7,491 nucleotides of DNA from Clostridia bacterium. GTDB taxonomy: Bacteria; Bacillota_A; Clostridia; Christensenellales; Aristaeellaceae. The notes under the pieces were generated by a model that saw only the letters and a program-made list of their open reading frames with translations, had not been told where the DNA came from and did no database searches. The DNA is taken from NCBI GenBank assembly GCA_017938785.1, contig JAGBAU010000231.1, positions 1-7,491 of the forward strand. Reading direction: 5' to 3'. A program made the translations under genes and the position numbers. Within the stretch, counting starts at the first letter, position 1, and each line of letters opens with the position of its first letter. Shown here piece by piece: positions 5,741 through 7,491 of this stretch.

Positions 5741-7004
5741 CACCGTGGTTCCAGTAGATGTTGCCCGCGGTGTCCATGACCTGCCAGTAGTCGTCCATAT
5801 GGCAGAGCAGGCGGTCGTCGGCGATGGCGGCGATGGATTCAAATTCGGCGGGGATGATCAGCTCGCCCTGCGCGTCCACCACGCCGTAGCGGGCGGATTC
5901 TATGTCCACGGAGATTTGCACTTCGCCCAGCAGGTCGTTGATGTAGCGGGCGGAATTTGCCTCCATGCAGGCATATACGGGTTCGCCCTGCGCATATCCC
6001 AGGGGATAAAGGTTCTGATACAGGTTCTCCGTGCCCACGATGCCCACACATTGTTCACCCCAGGCGCCGTTGGCCAGGATGAACTGACCGGCCAGCCCCT
6101 CGGTAATGCTGGCTCCCTGCACGCCCTGCGCGAGGATTTCTCCATCAGCGGCGTACAGGATGAGCGATTCTCCGTCGTACACGGCGTAGCCGTCGCCCAC
6201 GGGTGCGGCTGCGGTTTCCTCGCCCTCATAGCGGGCAATTTCGTTTCCATTCAGGTCAAAAACCCATACGCCCTGCTGGCTGAGTCCGGCCAGGATGAAG
6301 CCCCCGGCGCAGACTTCAAGGTAATCATAGGCGGCTTCGATAATGGTCTTGCCGCCGGTATCAATCACGCCGTACAGCCCTTCTTCCACCACGGCGGCGC
6401 GGCCGTGCAGGAAGGCACCGGCATGGCTATAGCGGGCGGGGATGACCATTTCACCCGACACGCCGCAGTAGCCCCACAGCCCGGAGCCGGGTTCCAGCAC
6501 AGCCAAAAGATCCGCTTCGCCGGCTTCGTGCATGCGGCGGATGAACAAGCCGGTGGCGCTTTCATTTCCGTTGGCGTCCAGGATGAACAGTTCATCGGAT
6601 TCCAGGTCGTCCCCGTCGCCGCGGATGGCCCGGAAGCTGCCGTCGCCTGCGGGCAGGATGCGGGTGTATTCCAAGGGGGAGATCGGTTCGCCGTCAGGGG
6701 AGATGAGGCCGCGCAGGCCGCCAGTCTCGGCGATCAGCACATCCCCGGAAAGCGCAAGGTAATCGTAGGAGAAATCGCTGCGCAGCTCTCCGGTATCATC
6801 CATCAGGGCATAAGCTCCGTCCCGGCAGGCGGCATAGAGATTGCCGCCCAGGGGTACAATATCCTCATAGACGCCGAGGGGGATGATTTCGCTTCCATCC
6901 GCGCCGAGCAACAGCGCGCCGCCGTCCATGCGAACGCACATGGCGGCGCTGGCCCAGCCGTTCAGCAGCAGGAGGCACAGCAATACAGCAAGCATTTTTT
7001 TCAT
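5712..7004 (-). CDS. Exported WG-repeat protein
   Basis: A 430-residue protein of unknown function. A Lys-Lys N-terminus, a Leu-rich core and an A-S-A site at about residues 18-20 make a clear Sec signal peptide; there is no lipobox cysteine. The mature part is a string of beta-hairpin repeats of the WG (KWG/LpqB-like) type. The best copies are LYGVIDTGGKTIIEAAYDYL (210-229) and RYGVVDAQGELIIPAEFES (372-390). Weaker copies start near 64, 97, 177, 246, 281 and 407. The family is thought to form a beta-propeller-like surface for binding; no catalytic motif is visible. The frame is open to an ATG at 7043, but I chose 7004 because AGGAGGG (7017-7011) is 6 nt upstream, the signal peptide begins there, and 7043 would lie upstream of the -10. 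Cell-surface or secreted location is inferred. Confidence 0.88.
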   Translation of the reverse strand: MKKMLAVLLCLLLLNGWASAAMCVRMDGGALLLGADGSEIIPLGVYEDIVPLGGNLYAACRDGAYALMDDTGELRSDFSYDYLALSGDVLIAETGGLRGLISPDGEPISPLEYTRILPAGDGSFRAIRGDGDDLESDELFILDANGNESATGLFIRRMHEAGEADLLAVLEPGSGLWGYCGVSGEMVIPARYSHAGAFLHGRAAVVEEGLYGVIDTGGKTIIEAAYDYLEVCAGGFILAGLSQQGVWVFDLNGNEIARYEGEETAAAPVGDGYAVYDGESLILYAADGEILAQGVQGASITEGLAGQFILANGAWGEQCVGIVGTENLYQNLYPLGYAQGEPVYACMEANSARYINDLLGEVQISVDIESARYGVVDAQGELIIPAEFESIAAIADDRLLCHMDDYWQVMDTAGNIYWNHGVRQIEEPIA

Positions 7005-7033
7005 ATCCGTCCCTCCTCTCAGGCGTTTTTTAT

Positions 7034-7061
7034 AGTATAGCACATTCCTACGTTAAAAAAC
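7034..7061 (-). promoter_or_regulatory. Extended -10 promoter of the WG-repeat gene
   Basis: On the minus strand TATACT (7039-7034) is preceded by TGC, giving an extended -10. The -35 is weak (GTTTTT at 16-bp spacing, 7061-7056). The predicted start is about 7027, 7-16 nt before the AGGAGGG site. The stretch GGAATGTGCTATA is identical to that in the DUF1836 promoter. Confidence 0.65.
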
Positions 7062-7080
7062 GAGTTTTTATCAAAAAACT
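7055..7080. promoter_or_regulatory. Phased A/T tracts upstream of the tRNA promoter (possible UP element)
   Basis: AAAAAAC (7055-7061), GTTTTT (7064-7069) and AAAAAAC (7073-7079) alternate at 8-10-bp intervals directly upstream of the tRNA -35 (7082). They occupy about -40 to -65 relative to the start point, where an UP element for the RNA polymerase alpha subunit would lie. AGTTTTT and AAAAACT (7063-7069, 7074-7080) also form a 7-bp inverted repeat. Confidence 0.4.
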
Positions 7081-7081
7081 A

Positions 7082-7110
7082 TAGACAAACCAGAATTTTC
7101 ATGCTATAAT
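7082..7110 (+). promoter_or_regulatory. Promoter of the tRNA cluster
   Basis: TAGACA (7082-7087; 5 of 6 consensus) and a perfect TATAAT (7105-7110) are spaced by 17 bp, with an extended TGC before the -10. Expected transcription start is about 7117, giving a leader of about 38 nt before tRNA-Arg. This near-consensus form is what a stable-RNA operon should have. Confidence 0.88.
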
Positions 7111-7154
7111 CCTAAACTGTTGGTAGGGTTTTTACCTCCTTCACGTCTGTGTTA

Positions 7155-7231
<77 letters not shown>

Positions 7232-7237
7232 TATTGT

Positions 7238-7315
7238 GGTGGGTATAGCTCAGTTGGTTAGAGTGCCAGGTTGTGGCCCTGGAGGTCGTGGGTTCGAACC
7301 CCACTACTCACCCCA
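7238..7315 (+). tRNA. tRNA-His (anticodon GUG), with encoded G-1
   Basis: A complete cloverleaf with encoded CCA. The acceptor GTGGGTA pairs with TACTCAC (one G-U), the D arm is GCTC/GAGT, the anticodon stem CCAGG/CCTGG closes loop TTGTGGC with anticodon GTG, and the T arm is GTGGG/CCCAC. Position 73 is C and the base before position 1 is G (7238). This gives the G-1:C73 pair that is the identity element for histidyl-tRNA synthetase, so the mature 5' end should be 7238. It starts 6 nt after tRNA-Arg. Confidence 0.97.
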
Positions 7316-7322
7316 CTTTTTC

Positions 7323-7346
7323 AAAAGCCGCGCACGGCTTTTTTTT
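7323..7346 (+). terminator. Intrinsic terminator inside the tRNA cluster
   Basis: AAAAGCCG (7323-7330) and CGGCTTTT (7335-7342) form a perfect 8-bp stem with the tetraloop CGCA, merging into eight T (7339-7346). It starts 7 nt after tRNA-His and ends 14 nt before tRNA-Gln. By sequence it is a strong terminator, although tRNA genes continue beyond it. Confidence 0.88.
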
Positions 7347-7360
7347 GTAGCGGAAGCCAT

Positions 7361-7435
7361 TGGGGCGTAGCCAAGCGGTAAGGCAACGGACTTTGACTCC
7401 GTCATTCGCTGGTTCGACCCCAGCCGCCCCAGCCA
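7361..7435 (+). tRNA. tRNA-Gln (anticodon UUG)
   Basis: A complete 75-nt cloverleaf with encoded CCA. The acceptor TGGGGCG pairs with CGCCCCA (the U1-A72 pair is typical of tRNA-Gln), the D arm is GCCA/AGGC with the usual A-A mismatch, the anticodon stem ACGGA/TCCGT closes loop CTTTGAC with anticodon TTG, and the T arm is GCTGG/CCAGC. It has no visible promoter of its own in the 14 nt after the terminator. Confidence 0.96.
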
Positions 7436-7441
7436 TATTAT

Positions 7442-7491
7442 GATTCATTAGCTCAGTCGGTAGAGCACCTGACTTTTAATCAGGGAGTCCA
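7442..7491 (+). tRNA. tRNA-Lys (anticodon UUU), 3' part outside window
   Basis: The first 50 nt of a tRNA are present: acceptor strand GATTCAT, D arm GCTC/GAGC, anticodon stem CCTGA/TCAGG and loop CTTTTAA with anticodon TTT. The T arm and the 3' acceptor strand lie beyond the right edge. It starts 6 nt after tRNA-Gln. Confidence 0.92.

Noticed and set aside
5643..7040. Long plus-strand open frame of about 465 codons opposite the WG-repeat gene
   Set aside because: It begins inside the carboxypeptidase gene and has a composition typical of antisense frames in G+C-rich DNA. The minus strand has the signal peptide, repeats, ribosome binding site and promoter.
7005..7043. Thirteen-residue extension of the WG-repeat protein
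   Set aside because: It would place the start upstream of the -10 and spoil the signal peptide; AGGAGGG points to 7004.

Overview
The window is about 7.5 kb of G+C-rich chromosomal DNA with ordinary housekeeping genes. Strong AGGAGG-type ribosome binding sites, Rho-independent terminators, DUF1836 and TIGR04086 proteins, a proB without a PUA domain, a B. subtilis/Clostridium-type LexA-box candidate and a WG-repeat exported protein together suggest a Gram-positive Clostridia-like anaerobe, possibly a gut member. The finer lineage cannot be fixed from this sequence.

Layout. Positions 1-3928 are all on the minus strand. In transcription order they are proB, proA, trxA, a strong terminator, a small four-helix membrane protein (TIGR04086), and the N-terminal 303 codons of uvrB, which runs off the left edge. 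proB has a clear promoter and a leader of about 30 nt; proB-proA-trxA is a likely operon. uvrB has its own extended -10 promoter, with a candidate SOS box and an inverted repeat just upstream.

A divergent intergenic region (3929-4077) separates proB from the plus-strand pair DUF1836 regulator (4078-4578) and dacF-like D-Ala-D-Ala carboxypeptidase (4631-5740). A perfect 9-bp terminator hairpin lies between these two, and its 3' arm contains the carboxypeptidase's Shine-Dalgarno sequence. The carboxypeptidase gene ends tail-to-tail with, and overlaps by 29 bp, a minus-strand gene for an exported WG-repeat protein (5712-7004).

That gene is divergent from a plus-strand tRNA cluster: Arg(UCU), His(GUG), a strong terminator, Gln(UUG), and the 5' part of Lys(UUU) at the right edge. 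The cluster has a near-consensus promoter with A/T tracts upstream.

No mobile element, CRISPR array, phage gene or defence system is visible. The points worth a second look are regulatory: the ribosome binding site buried in a terminator, the terminator inside the tRNA array, the candidate SOS box at uvrB, and an extended -10 (TGN) at all five recognisable promoters.
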